Assembly: GCA_963697365.1 (NCBI GenBank)
Contig: CAVONT010000010.1
Span: 62,001-126,000, forward strand
Direction of reading: 5' to 3'
Source of the DNA: CAIXZV01 sp963697365
GTDB lineage: Bacteria; Chloroflexota; Limnocylindria; Limnocylindrales; CSP1-4
Length of the DNA stretch: 64,000 nucleotides
This document shows positions 19,632 through 28,088 of this stretch, in pieces. The stretch's first letter is position 1, and each line of letters begins with the position of its first letter. The notes under the pieces were generated by a model. It ran no database searches. It was given only the letters and a program-made list of their open reading frames with translations, and was not told the DNA's origin. Both the position numbers and the translations under genes were made by a program.

Positions 19632-20453
19632 CTACCCGGAGATGTCCGCCCGCTCCGTGAACACGCAGGCGACCGCCAGCGACGCGGCAAGCCACGCCAG
19701 CACCACGAGCATGGCGGTGTCCGGGGCCAGCGCCGCACCCAGGCCGCTCTCGATCGCCGCCCCCTCGCCGAACGTCCCGCCCGCCACGGCACCCGACGCC
19801 GAGAACGGGAACCAGCGCAGCACCTCGGGCAGGAACACGCTTGCGACGCCCTCCAGGAAGAACAGGCCGATGCCGACGCCGATGCCCGCCAGCTGGCTGC
19901 GCGCCACGGTGGCGATCGCGAACCCGATGGCGGCGTTCATCGCGAGGCCGAGGAAGGACCTGGCGAACAGCTCGGGCATGCGCGCCAATCCCTCGACGTC
20001 GGCCATGCCGCTCAGCGAGGCGTTCACCGCGACTGCCCCCAGCACGATCCCGAGCACGCCGGCAAGGAACGCTCCCAGCGTCCCGATCCACGTGTACACC
20101 GCGACCCCGGCGAACCCGGCCAGCGTGTACCTGGTCCGGCTCTCGCCGCGGGCGACGGCCGCCTTGAGCGTGCCCCAGGTCCACTCCGACCCGGCGACGG
20201 CGGCGCCATAGGTCACGGCCAGCAGCCCGCCGAGGCCCAGCACGAGCTGGAGCGTCAGCTCGTACGCGGCAGGGAACGTGAGGAACTGGCGCGCAGCGAG
20301 GGCGCCCTGGGCGTCTGCCACCTGCAGCGTCGCCACCGTGATGAAGAGGATCAGCAGCAGGAGCATCCCGACCAGCAGCAGGAACGTGACCCAGGACGCG
20401 GGCCGTCGGAGCAGCTTGCGCAGGCTGGACCGGAGGAGCCTCATGCCGGCCAC
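19632..20453 (-). CDS. ABC-2 type transporter permease
   Basis: 273-residue membrane protein with six hydrophobic spans, starting MAGMRLLRSSLRKLLRRPAS: a basic amphipathic entry helix typical of ABC-2 permeases such as the GldF/NosY-like class. The segment EWTWGTLKAAVARGESR is the family's conserved cytosolic coupling stretch. Its start lies 13 bases inside the end of the ATPase gene upstream on the same strand, so the pair forms an exporter operon. Export of an antibiotic or lipid is common for such pairs, but nothing here identifies the cargo. Downstream to 19367 (264 bases) I see no gene. Confidence 0.87.
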   Translation of the reverse strand: MAGMRLLRSSLRKLLRRPASWVTFLLLVGMLLLLILFITVATLQVADAQGALAARQFLTFPAAYELTLQLVLGLGGLLAVTYGAAVAGSEWTWGTLKAAVARGESRTRYTLAGFAGVAVYTWIGTLGAFLAGVLGIVLGAVAVNASLSGMADVEGLARMPELFARSFLGLAMNAAIGFAIATVARSQLAGIGVGIGLFFLEGVASVFLPEVLRWFPFSASGAVAGGTFGEGAAIESGLGAALAPDTAMLVVLAWLAASLAVACVFTERADISG

Positions 20454-21436
20454 CCGGGCACACCGCCGCTCGGCGGAGGCGGCGCCACGGCACCGACATC
20501 CGGGCTCGACCCCGTCACCTCGAGGAAGAACGACTCGAGCGTCGAGCCTGTCTCGATGCGGGCGGCATACACGCCGGCGGTCACGAGCGCGCGGTTGAGC
20601 TCAGCTGACCGTCCGGGATCGAACCTGACCTCGAGCCAGCCGGCCTCCGGTCCGGCCACGAGGGTCACCGTGCCCGGGCCGGCGAAGGCCTCGAGCGCAC
20701 CGCCGGCGGCCGGGATCTCGGCCTCGGCGACCCGCACCCGCACGGTGCCCGCCGCCCGCAGGAGGGCCTCGACGGGGCCTTCGCGAACGAGCCGGCCCCG
20801 CGCCACGATGCCCACCACATCGGCCAGCTGCTGGACCTCCGAGAGGATGTGGCTCGACACGAACACGGTCGTGCCGCCCGCGGCCAGCGTGCGCAGCGTG
20901 TCGCGCATGCCTGCGATGCCGGCCGGATCGAGCCCGTTGGCAGGCTCGTCCAGGAGGAGCAGGCGCGGCGACGACAGCAGGGCAGCCGCGATGCCGAGGC
21001 GCTGCTTCATGCCCAGCGAGTAGCCCGACACCCGGTCACCGGCCCGCTCCCCCAGGTTCACGAGGGCGAGGAGCTCGTCGATCCGGGCAGCCGGCACCCG
21101 CGCGCCAGACGCCGCGACCGCCCGCAGGTTCTCGCGTCCTGACAGGAACGGGTAGAACGACGGCCCCTCGATGAGCGCACCGACATCGTGGAGGCGCCGG
21201 CGGTCGCGCCGCCCGAACGGCTGGCCCAGCAGCTCCACGCGCCCGGCGTCGGGTCGCACGAGGCCGGTCAGGATGCGCATCGTCGTGGTCTTGCCCGCGC
21301 CGTTCGGCCCCAGGAACCCGTAGACGACGCCCGCCGGCACGCGCAGGTCGAGCCCGTCCAGTGCGACCGTGCGCCCGTACCGCTTCGTCAGGCCACTCGT
21401 CGCGAGAGCCACCGCCCCTGCCTCGCTCCCCGCCAC
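20441..21436 (-). CDS. ABC transporter ATP-binding protein (ABC-2 exporter)
   Basis: 331-residue ATPase partner of the following permease. GTG 21436 is chosen because GGAGG stands nine bases upstream; GTG 21412 is the alternative. Walker A GPNGAGKTT, signature YSLGMKQRLGIAAAL, Walker B LLLLDEPANGLDP and the switch His in FVSSHILSEVQ are present, the order and spacing typical of drug-exporter ATPases (BcrA/NatA class). A C-terminal acidic/Gly tail of about 90 residues ends with a Pro run (VAPPPPSGG). It diverges from the secreted caspase-like gene; the 280 bases between them hold no gene. Confidence 0.92.
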   Translation of the reverse strand: MAGSEAGAVALATSGLTKRYGRTVALDGLDLRVPAGVVYGFLGPNGAGKTTTMRILTGLVRPDAGRVELLGQPFGRRDRRRLHDVGALIEGPSFYPFLSGRENLRAVAASGARVPAARIDELLALVNLGERAGDRVSGYSLGMKQRLGIAAALLSSPRLLLLDEPANGLDPAGIAGMRDTLRTLAAGGTTVFVSSHILSEVQQLADVVGIVARGRLVREGPVEALLRAAGTVRVRVAEAEIPAAGGALEAFAGPGTVTLVAGPEAGWLEVRFDPGRSAELNRALVTAGVYAARIETGSTLESFFLEVTGSSPDVGAVAPPPPSGGVPGWPA

Positions 21437-21716
21437 CGACCGCAACCTCCACGACCACCGATGTGCCTGCCGTGCGACAGGCCGCAGGCAGAACGATAGC
21501 GCCCATGCGCTTCGGGACCTTTGGCCCGCGCGCCGTCTGCCACCTCGTCTGGCATACTGCCCAGAACCCTCCGGGTTGTTGACAGCTTCCGCAGACAGGC
21601 CCAACTGAACACGCCGTCGAGCCGGCAGGCACCCTGTTCCGCGATCCCTGGAGGGTCCGCGCGCCCACCGCTGCGCCGCCGACGGCACCACGTCCCACCG
21701 TCGCCACGCCCCATGC

Positions 21717-22595
21717 GTGACGTTCCGGCAGAGGGGAGGCAAGACTGTTGCCCGTGTTGCGCATAGCGGCGCCCAGAGGGCGTCATCCAGGAGGATCCGG
21801 TCGCTGTTGACCGGTGTCTTCGCCGCACTGATCGTCGTGACGGCCCTGACGGCCACGGCCCCGGATGCCCAGGCTGCCAGCAAGAAGGTCGTCATCGTGG
21901 TGGGCCCTGTCGGCTCGGCCACAGCCAAGTACAAGGACAGCGCTCGCGCGCTCGCCGACCAGGCTCGAAGCTACGGCGCGAACGTCGTCACCGTCTACTC
22001 CCCCTATGCCACCTGGACCCGTGTCAGGGACGCAGCCGTCGGCGCCAACGTGCTCTTCTACCTCGGGCACGGCAATGGCTGGCCCAGCTCCCATGTCCCG
22101 TATTCCGTGATGTCGAAGAACGGCATGGGCCTCAACGCGACGGCGGGGAACGGCAACTCCAACACCAAGTACTACGGCGAGTACTACATGGCGCGTCTCA
22201 AGGTCGCTCCGGGCGCCATCGTGGGCCTCAACCGGCTCTGCTACGCCTCCGGCAACAACGAGTGGGGTGTCGGCAACCCGACCAAGTCCACCGCCATCAA
22301 GCGCGTTGACAACTACGGGTACGGGTTCCTCGCCGGTGGTGCGAAGGCCGTGTACGCGAGCGGCATCACCAGGATGGGCTACCTGCTCAAGGCGCTGTTC
22401 ACCGGCGACACGAGCCGGACGCTCTCCAGGGTCTTCTGGACGGATCCCGCCAGGACCGGCGAGCGGGACTTCGGGTTCACGTCCGTGCGGACGCCGGGAG
22501 CCAGGGCGCTGATGGACCCGTACGCCCCGGGCCGCTACTACCGATCTGTGATCGGCTTCCTCAACTCCACCGTGGGGGAGTGGCGGGGGAGCTGA
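21717..22595 (+). CDS. Secreted protein with caspase-like His/Cys pair, function unknown
   Basis: 292 residues from GTG 21717, opening with an Arg-rich n-region and the hydrophobic core LLTGVFAALIVVTALTATA before an Ala-rich cleavage area. The mature part starts with a beta strand (KKVVIVVGPVG), followed by alternating helices and strands. A strand ending in LFYLGHGNGWPS carries His118, and a second strand leads to LNRLCYASGNNEWG with Cys175. This order and spacing match the catalytic dyad of clan CD peptidases (caspase, C25 and CHAT relatives). There is no sequence proof of proteolysis. I recognise no named family. A strong hairpin follows the stop. Confidence 0.7.
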   Translation: MTFRQRGGKTVARVAHSGAQRASSRRIRSLLTGVFAALIVVTALTATAPDAQAASKKVVIVVGPVGSATAKYKDSARALADQARSYGANVVTVYSPYATWTRVRDAAVGANVLFYLGHGNGWPSSHVPYSVMSKNGMGLNATAGNGNSNTKYYGEYYMARLKVAPGAIVGLNRLCYASGNNEWGVGNPTKSTAIKRVDNYGYGFLAGGAKAVYASGITRMGYLLKALFTGDTSRTLSRVFWTDPARTGERDFGFTSVRTPGARALMDPYAPGRYYRSVIGFLNSTVGEWRGS

Positions 22596-22650
22596 TCCCT
22601 CACGCCTGCCCAGGCAAGCGCGCACGAGCGCCTGCCCAACCAGCGCACTC

Positions 22651-22680
22651 GAGCCCGCCCGGCCCCAGCCGGGCGGGCTC
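22651..22680. terminator. GC-rich hairpin terminator between convergent genes
   Basis: Perfect 12-bp stem GAGCCCGCCCGG (22651-22662) and CCGGGCGGGCTC (22669-22680) around a 6-base loop, 55 bases after the caspase-like gene and 63 bases before the end of the convergent MFS gene. No T-tract follows on either strand, so it may act as a bidirectional, weakly U-dependent terminator. Confidence 0.65.
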
Positions 22681-22743
22681 GCTGCATCGATGGTCGCTCG
22701 CGTCATCCCGGGTCGCGGGCGAACCTCAGGCGGCGGGCGAGGC

Positions 22744-24111
22744 TCAGGCGGCGGCCGACTCCTCGCCTGATCGCACCGCGGCGCTAGCCTCAGCGGCCGC
22801 CTCCGCGCTCGCTGCCGGCGTGACCAGGCCGAGCTCCGCGGGGTCCGCGTCCCGGAACAGCAGCCAGGCGATGACGGCCGCGAGGCCCGCGATCGCAGCT
22901 CCGCCCAGGAAGACGGCCCTGATGCCGATCACGTCGGCGAGGATCCCGGCCAGCGCCATCGACCCGATCGACGCCGCCTGCATGGCCGCGTTGAGTGCGC
23001 CACCGACGCGTCCCCGGGTGGCGTCCGTGGTCGCCCGCTGGACGATCGTCATGGTCGCAGCCTGGACCGGCATCACGAACCAGCCGACCGCGAACATGAT
23101 GAGCAGCAGGGCCCACGGCCCGGGGGCCACCGCCAGCAGCGCCACGCAGACTGCCAGCCCCGCGATCCCGCCGGTGAACAGCCGCGGCAGCCGCAGCCGG
23201 GCGGCCATCGACGTCACCGCCGAGCCCGCCAGGATCATCGAGATCGCCTGGGCCGCCTCGAGGGGTCCGGCCCAGGCCGGGCTGGCGCCCATGTCACCGA
23301 CCAGGAACGGGATGAACAGCACGTTGATCGCGCCGACACCCAGCATGGTGACGGCAACGCCGCCCAGGGCCGCAACGAGCGTGCGGGAGCGGGCCACGAT
23401 GCGCAGGCCCTCCATCACGGCCGAGCCGATGCCCTCGCGGGCGGCGGTCGCGCCGGCCTTCGCCGCCTGCGGGATGCCGAGCGCCGGCGTCACCCGGACG
23501 ACGAGGATCACGGAGACCATGAACGTGGCGGCATCGATCACCAGCACCGGCCACGCGAACCCGATCACGCCTGCGACGACGCCGGCGATCCCGGCCCCGA
23601 CGACGCCCATCACCATGCGCGTCATCTGGCCGAGCGAGTTGGCAGCGAGCAGGCCTGCCGCGGGCACGGCGCGCGGGACCAGCGCCATGCGTGCCGGCGC
23701 GAAGAACGTGCCCACGACGGCCTGGACGGTCGCCAGCACGAAGAGCAGGGGGACGGAGCCGAGGGCCGCGGCCAGGGCCATGACCGCGACGACCAGCGCC
23801 CGCGCGGTGTCGGACGCGATCATGATCCGGCGCCGGTCGTGCCGGTCCGCGTACGCGCCGGCGAACAGGCCCACGACCACCGGCGGCACCGCCACCAGGA
23901 TCGACATCACGGCAACCGCGGCGGCGGAGCCCGTGAGGGCGAACACCAGCAGGAACAGGGCGATGTAGGTCATCGCGTCGCCAAGGTCGCTGATCGCCTG
24001 GGCAAGGTAGAGGCGGCGGAAGTCGGGCAGGCGCAGCAGGTCGCGCACGCCGGGATCGCGCACGCCGGGATCGCTCGCAGCGCTGTCGACCGTGCTGGGG
24101 ACGTCAGTCAT
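22744..24111 (-). CDS. MFS transporter, DHA3-like
   Basis: 455-residue proton-driven exporter candidate with about twelve membrane helices in one intact frame. The helix 2-3 loop FAGAYADRHDRRRIMIASD is the classic MFS motif A. The Ala/Gly-rich helices and the tail LLFRDADPAELGL fit the MFS_3/DHA3 group (macrolide and siderophore exporters). The N-terminus has a duplicated DPGVRD made by a small tandem DNA repeat (about 24048-24073). The gene is 98 bases downstream of an ArsR-type regulator on the same strand, suggesting a regulator-exporter operon induced by the exporter's substrate. Confidence 0.88.
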   Translation of the reverse strand: MTDVPSTVDSAASDPGVRDPGVRDLLRLPDFRRLYLAQAISDLGDAMTYIALFLLVFALTGSAAAVAVMSILVAVPPVVVGLFAGAYADRHDRRRIMIASDTARALVVAVMALAAALGSVPLLFVLATVQAVVGTFFAPARMALVPRAVPAAGLLAANSLGQMTRMVMGVVGAGIAGVVAGVIGFAWPVLVIDAATFMVSVILVVRVTPALGIPQAAKAGATAAREGIGSAVMEGLRIVARSRTLVAALGGVAVTMLGVGAINVLFIPFLVGDMGASPAWAGPLEAAQAISMILAGSAVTSMAARLRLPRLFTGGIAGLAVCVALLAVAPGPWALLLIMFAVGWFVMPVQAATMTIVQRATTDATRGRVGGALNAAMQAASIGSMALAGILADVIGIRAVFLGGAAIAGLAAVIAWLLFRDADPAELGLVTPAASAEAAAEASAAVRSGEESAAA

Positions 24112-24209
24112 CGGGGGACTCCTGGGGATCGAGGAGGGGATAGACAGCCACGACCAGCCCGTAGGTCAGGGCGCCGGGCGCGTCCACCGGGTCCTGCTCG
24201 CCCGAGAAC

Positions 24210-24770
24210 TCATCGCGAGAGGGCTTGCAGGCGGGCACGAAGCTCGGCGGCACGGGCGGGCGTGAGATGGGCGAGGCCGCGCGAGACGAGGAGGCGCCGG
24301 CTCTCGTCGCCGGTGTCGCCCGGGTCGGCGGCACCGGCTCGGATCGCTCGCTCGACCTCCGAGCGCGCGGTGTCGAACACCGCGACCATCGTCTCGTGGA
24401 GGACCGCCAGGCCTTCGGCTCCCTCGCCCGCGAATAGCGAGCGGTCGAGCTGGAAGGACCGGGCGGCCGGGACGTACCGGGTCTCGATGATCCCGGACAC
24501 CACGCGGCGCTCCACCGGCCGCAGGAGATCCTGGGCCAGCAGCAGGTCCACGTGGTGGTAGAGGCGCGTCTGCGGCACGCCGAGGGCTGCCGCGATCTCC
24601 TTGACGGACCAGGCCGGGGACCGGCGTTGGACCATGACCTCCAGGATCCGCACCCGCGTGGGGTCGGAGAGCGCCTTGAGCGTCTCGACGTCCCGGATGT
24701 ACCGGACCTCCTCCGGCTCGAAGCCGGGGTCGAGGTCGCGCTCCTGGGCGTTCGTTCCGTCGGGGGTCAA
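24210..24770 (-). CDS. ArsR-type winged-helix transcriptional regulator
   Basis: About 186 residues from TTG 24770, chosen because GGAG sits eight bases upstream. The ATG at 24791 has no ribosome binding site and lies on the palindrome. The N-terminal winged helix is clear: LKALSDPTRVRILEVMV, then WSVKEIAAALGVPQTRLYHH as helix-turn-helix, then the wing. The C-terminal half is helical and could bind an effector or dimerise; no Cys metal ligands of true ArsR sensors are visible, so a drug or other small ligand is likelier. It precedes the MFS gene and probably controls both through the operator upstream. Confidence 0.85.
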   Translation of the reverse strand: MTPDGTNAQERDLDPGFEPEEVRYIRDVETLKALSDPTRVRILEVMVQRRSPAWSVKEIAAALGVPQTRLYHHVDLLLAQDLLRPVERRVVSGIIETRYVPAARSFQLDRSLFAGEGAEGLAVLHETMVAVFDTARSEVERAIRAGAADPGDTGDESRRLLVSRGLAHLTPARAAELRARLQALSR

Positions 24771-24790
24771 CGTTGGTACTCCACTAATCA

Positions 24791-24806
24791 TTCAGCAATT
24801 GCTGAA
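24791..24806. promoter_or_regulatory. 16-bp perfect palindrome, likely operator of the ArsR-type regulator
   Basis: TTCAGCAATTGCTGAA is perfectly self-complementary and lies 20 bases upstream of the TTG start, inside a short AT-richer stretch (24780-24825) that contrasts with the GC-rich surroundings. Its position fits autorepression of the regulator-MFS operon by a dimeric winged-helix protein. Confidence 0.7.
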
Positions 24807-24824
24807 CGATATGATGCACGCTGA

Positions 24825-25196
24825 ATGGCTGGTGTCAAGCCCCCTGCGCAGGCCCACCTGCACGTCCGCCCCGCCTTCCTGCTCATCCTCCCGCCAGGTG
24901 GGAGCTACAGGGGCACCTGCTCACCCGGCGGTGGCGCACCCTCGCTCACCGCGCACGAGCGCGACCTGCGACCTGCGCTTGCACCCATGGGGTGGGACCT
25001 AGCGGATGTCATCGGCCAAGTTCATCCGCTAGCTCGCACCAGGTGGGCATATGGCGGTTGGGAGGCCGCCTCGGGGTTGATCAGCTCCCACCAGGTGGGC
25101 GCTTGGCAACCAGCGCCGGATAGCTCCCACGTGGCGCGAATCTGATCAAGTCGCGCGGGCGCGTCACCGTCGGCCGGCCGCGCGTCGCCGCCGAGG
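24825..25196. repeat. Intergenic region with three copies of a CCAGGTGGG element
   Basis: No gene seen in these 372 bases. The core CCAGGTGGG recurs near 24893, 25040 and 25091. Two copies extend into dyads (CTCCCGCCAGGTGGGAG and CCCACCAGGTGGG). Read on the minus strand they share CCCACCTGG-GGAGCT. TTGATCAG at 25077 and CTGATCAA at 25142 form a further inverted pair. The stretch separates the ArsR-type gene from the end of the cytochrome operon. Confidence 0.55.
24999..25032. terminator. Stem-loop downstream of the cytochrome operon
   Basis: CTAGCGGATG (24999-25008) pairs perfectly with CATCCGCTAG (25023-25032) across a 14-base loop. It lies about 165 bases beyond the end of the minus-strand cytochrome operon. 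Terminator is one reading; it could equally belong to the repeat elements around it, and there is no T-tract. Confidence 0.35.
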
Positions 25197-27411
25197 TCAG
25201 TCGCCCTCGCCCTTGGGGTGGCACTTCGCACAGGTGGTCAGCGAGTAGCCAGAGACCTCCTTGTGATGCTCGTTCATCTTCGTGTCCGAATGGCACCTCG
25301 AGCACGTGTAGACCGCCCACGACCCGGTGTGGCACTTGGAGCAGACGCCATCGGCCGTGCGGTGCCCCACTGGGAACGAGTGCGCCCGATTGAAGTCGGC
25401 AGGCTTCCACGCACCGGTGGTATGGCAGTTCTTGCAGCCTGAGAACGAATCCGGCTGGTGCGTGCTCGGCTTGTTGTGGCACGCGTTGCAGGCCGTGGGC
25501 GTGCCCGAGTACACGTTGTTCTTGTGGCACTTGGCGCAGCTCACGGACTTGTGTGCGCCCGTGAGCGGGAAGTCGGTCTGGCTGTGATCGACGGTGGCCC
25601 CGGACCAGCTCTTCGTCGTGTGGCAGGCGCTGCACTTCGTGCCGAAGGCGCCGTTGTGCTCGTCGTCCTGCTTGTGGCAGCCGTAGCAGGTGCTCGGGAC
25701 GTTCGAGTAGTTGGTGCTGGTGTGGCACTTCCGGCAGGTGGTGCTCACGTGGGCGCCGGTGAGCTTGAAGCCGGTCGACGCGTGGTCGAACGTGGCCGGC
25801 TCCCAGGCCCGCGTCGAGTGGCACTTCGCGCAATTCGCGCCCAGCGAGCCGTTGTGCGCGTCGTCCGAGCGATGGCAGGACACGCACGAGGTTGGCGTGT
25901 TCTTGAACGTCGAGTCCGTATGGCACTTGGAGCACGTCGCCGAGCGATGGGCGCCCGTGAGCGGGAAGTCGGTCTTCGCGTGGTCGAAGGTCACGTCGTC
26001 CCAGTCGCGGGTGGTGTGGCATGAGGCACAGTCGGTCCCGAACTCGCCCTTGTGCTTGTCGTCGTCCTTGTGGCACGCGAAGCACGTGGTCGGCGTGCCC
26101 CGGTACTCGGTCAGCGACGCGTGGCACTTCACACACAGCGCATCCGTGTGGGCGCCCGTGAGGTGGAAGTCGGCCTGGGCGTGGGTGAAGGTGGTGTCAG
26201 CCCAGGTCGTGGCGACGTGGCATTCCTCGCACCGCTTGCCCACGTTGCCCTTGTGCTCGTCGTCGGCCTTGTGACAGGCATAGCAGGTCATCGGGGTGCC
26301 GGCGAACTGGCCGTCCGCATGGCAGGCGGCGCACTCCGGCTTCGCGTGCGCGTCGACCAGCGCAAAGCGGTCGTCGCGTGGTCGAACGTCGTCGTCTTCC
26401 AGTCCGTCTCGGTGTGGCACGAGGCGCACGGCTGGTCGAACTGGCCGTCGTGCGGATCATCGGCGACGTGGCAGGACTCGCACGTCGTCCCGATGCCGGT
26501 CCACGCCCTGTCCACGTGGCAGGCGAGGCACTCCACCTCGGTGTGACCGCCCTTGAGCGTGAACGACGTCTGGTCGTGGTCGAAGTCGGCGGGCGCCTCC
26601 TCCCACGTGGCCGCCGTGTGGCAGCTGGCGCAGTCCGAGCCGAGGCGCCGCTCGTGGACGTCGTCCTCGGCATGGCAGGAGATGCAGGCGACCGGCGTGT
26701 CACGCAGCGCGGCCGCATCGGTGGCGCCCGCGTGGCACATGGCGCACGACGTGTCGGCGTGCTTGCCCTCGAGCTTCCAGGTCGCGTGGGCGAAGTCCGC
26801 GCCGTAGGTGTCGATGCCGTCGTGGCAGTTGCGGCAGCCCGTCCCGAACGTGTCCACGTGCTCGGCCATGTAGGCGGGGTCCTCGCGCTCGTGGCACGTC
26901 TGACACGTCGATGGCGTGAACCTGGCCAGCGACTCGGGATGGCAGCTGGCGCAGGTGAAGTCCCGAAGCCCCTTGCCCACCGGGTGGGCGTCGAGCCAGA
27001 ACCTGGTCTTCGCGTGCGGGAACGACGACGTGTTGGCCACCGTGAGCGAGGCCGTTGCTCCCCCGTGCTCGGTGTGGCAGCCGCGGCACTGGCTGGAGGT
27101 GGCGAAGCGGCCGTGGAGGCCGGTGCCGGCGGCGAGCTCATCGTCCACGCTGTCGTGGCAGGCGAGGCACTTGTCCGCCATGCGTTCGGTGGACCAGGCC
27201 GGGTGTGGCAGGCGTCGCAGTCGCCGGCGAGATCGGCGTGGGAGGACACCCCGTGGAGCGGCGCCTCAGCGGTCTGCGCGCTGAGCGGGCCCGGCGAGAA
27301 GATCCCATTGGCCGTCGCGAAGGCCGCGACTGCGACCAGGATCACGGTCAGGGTGCCGAACACGAGGGCGATCCCGGTGAGGCATCCGAGCGGTCGTCGC
27401 TGCATCGTCAT
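25197..27411 (-). CDS. Very large multihaem c-type cytochrome, 30 CxxCH motifs (two frameshifts)
   Basis: Membrane-anchored extracytoplasmic electron carrier of about 735 residues. ATG 27411 opens with a basic start and one long hydrophobic helix (LTGIALVFGTLTVILVAVAA); the rest is polar. Across three frames (slips near 27195 and 26370) I count 30 CxxCH haem-attachment motifs. Most follow a repeated three-haem module of about 58 residues: FDHAxTxFxLTGAHxxxxC, then PTxCxxCH, then DDxHxGxxGxxCxxCH and a Trp. Seven such modules are visible, plus six motifs before and three after. The modules resemble cytochrome c3/NrfH-like doublets but match no named nanowire cytochrome I recognise. It is the last gene of the redox operon. 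Confidence 0.93.
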
Positions 27412-27415
27412 CGCA

Positions 27416-28088
27416 TCACCAGGAGAGCGTTGCGAAGTAGAGGGCGCCCACGATGTGCGCGAACGCGGTCACGAACATCGCCATGCCGAGCGGGATGTGG
27501 AACGTGTGCCAGGTTGCGAGCGCCCGCCGTGCCCAGCGGAGCGAGGCCATCTGGCGCTCCAGCTCGCGCAGGCGCCTGGCGGCGGCCTTCTCGCGCTTTG
27601 CGGCAGCCGCGTCGCGGGTTGCACCGGCGGCCGGGCGGCCGCCGCCTCGGCGCGCGCCTCATCAAGCAGCCGGCTGACCTCGGCCGCCTCGAGGATCGCG
27701 CCGTCGGCAGTCCGTGGAACCGCCGTGTAGATGTAGCGCCCGATGAAGCCGGACACGACCACCAGGGCCATCAGCAGGGTCAGCACCCCGGCCAGGCCGT
27801 TGAAGTGCCACGCCGTGTGCAGCAGCACCAGGTACGGCCCCACGATCCCGGTGTAGATGTGGAAGCCCAGCCACGACGCATGGTGCCCCTGGCCCGGCCG
27901 GTGGAGCGCTTGCGGCTCGAGTAGCCGACCTCGGTGAGGAGCATCAGCCCGAACCCGATGACGCCCAGCATGTGACCGAGCGGGCCGGAGGAGGGCGGCA
28001 CGCCCCAGTACGCCGAGAGGCCGATATAGAGCGCCGTGACCAGGACGACCGTGATCAGGGCGGCGATGAGCTCGCGATTACGTGACAC
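27416..28088 (-). CDS. Membrane b-type cytochrome-like protein (frameshifted)
   Basis: Integral membrane protein of about 223 residues. GTG 28088 overlaps the end of the flavoprotein gene by 11 bases. Four hydrophobic helices are seen, several with in-helix His: SGPLGHMLGVIGFGLMLLTE, LVLLHTAWHFNGLAGVLTLL, the FIGRYIYT segment, and WHTFHIPLGMAMFVTAFAHI near the end. Such paired His residues in a four-helix bundle are expected of dihaem cytochrome b561/ferric-reductase-like proteins. The reading changes frame near 27895 and near 27600. The last frame ends TGA at 27416, five bases before the multihaem gene starts. It probably carries electrons across the membrane to the cytochrome. Confidence 0.75.

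Noticed and set aside
18629..19660. Long frame around the YbaK-type gene
   Set aside because: Only residues from ATG 18866 to the slip match the family; the rest of the frame is unconserved.
21588..21620. TTGACA near 21588 as a promoter -35
   Set aside because: No -10-like hexamer occurs at 16-18 bases downstream.
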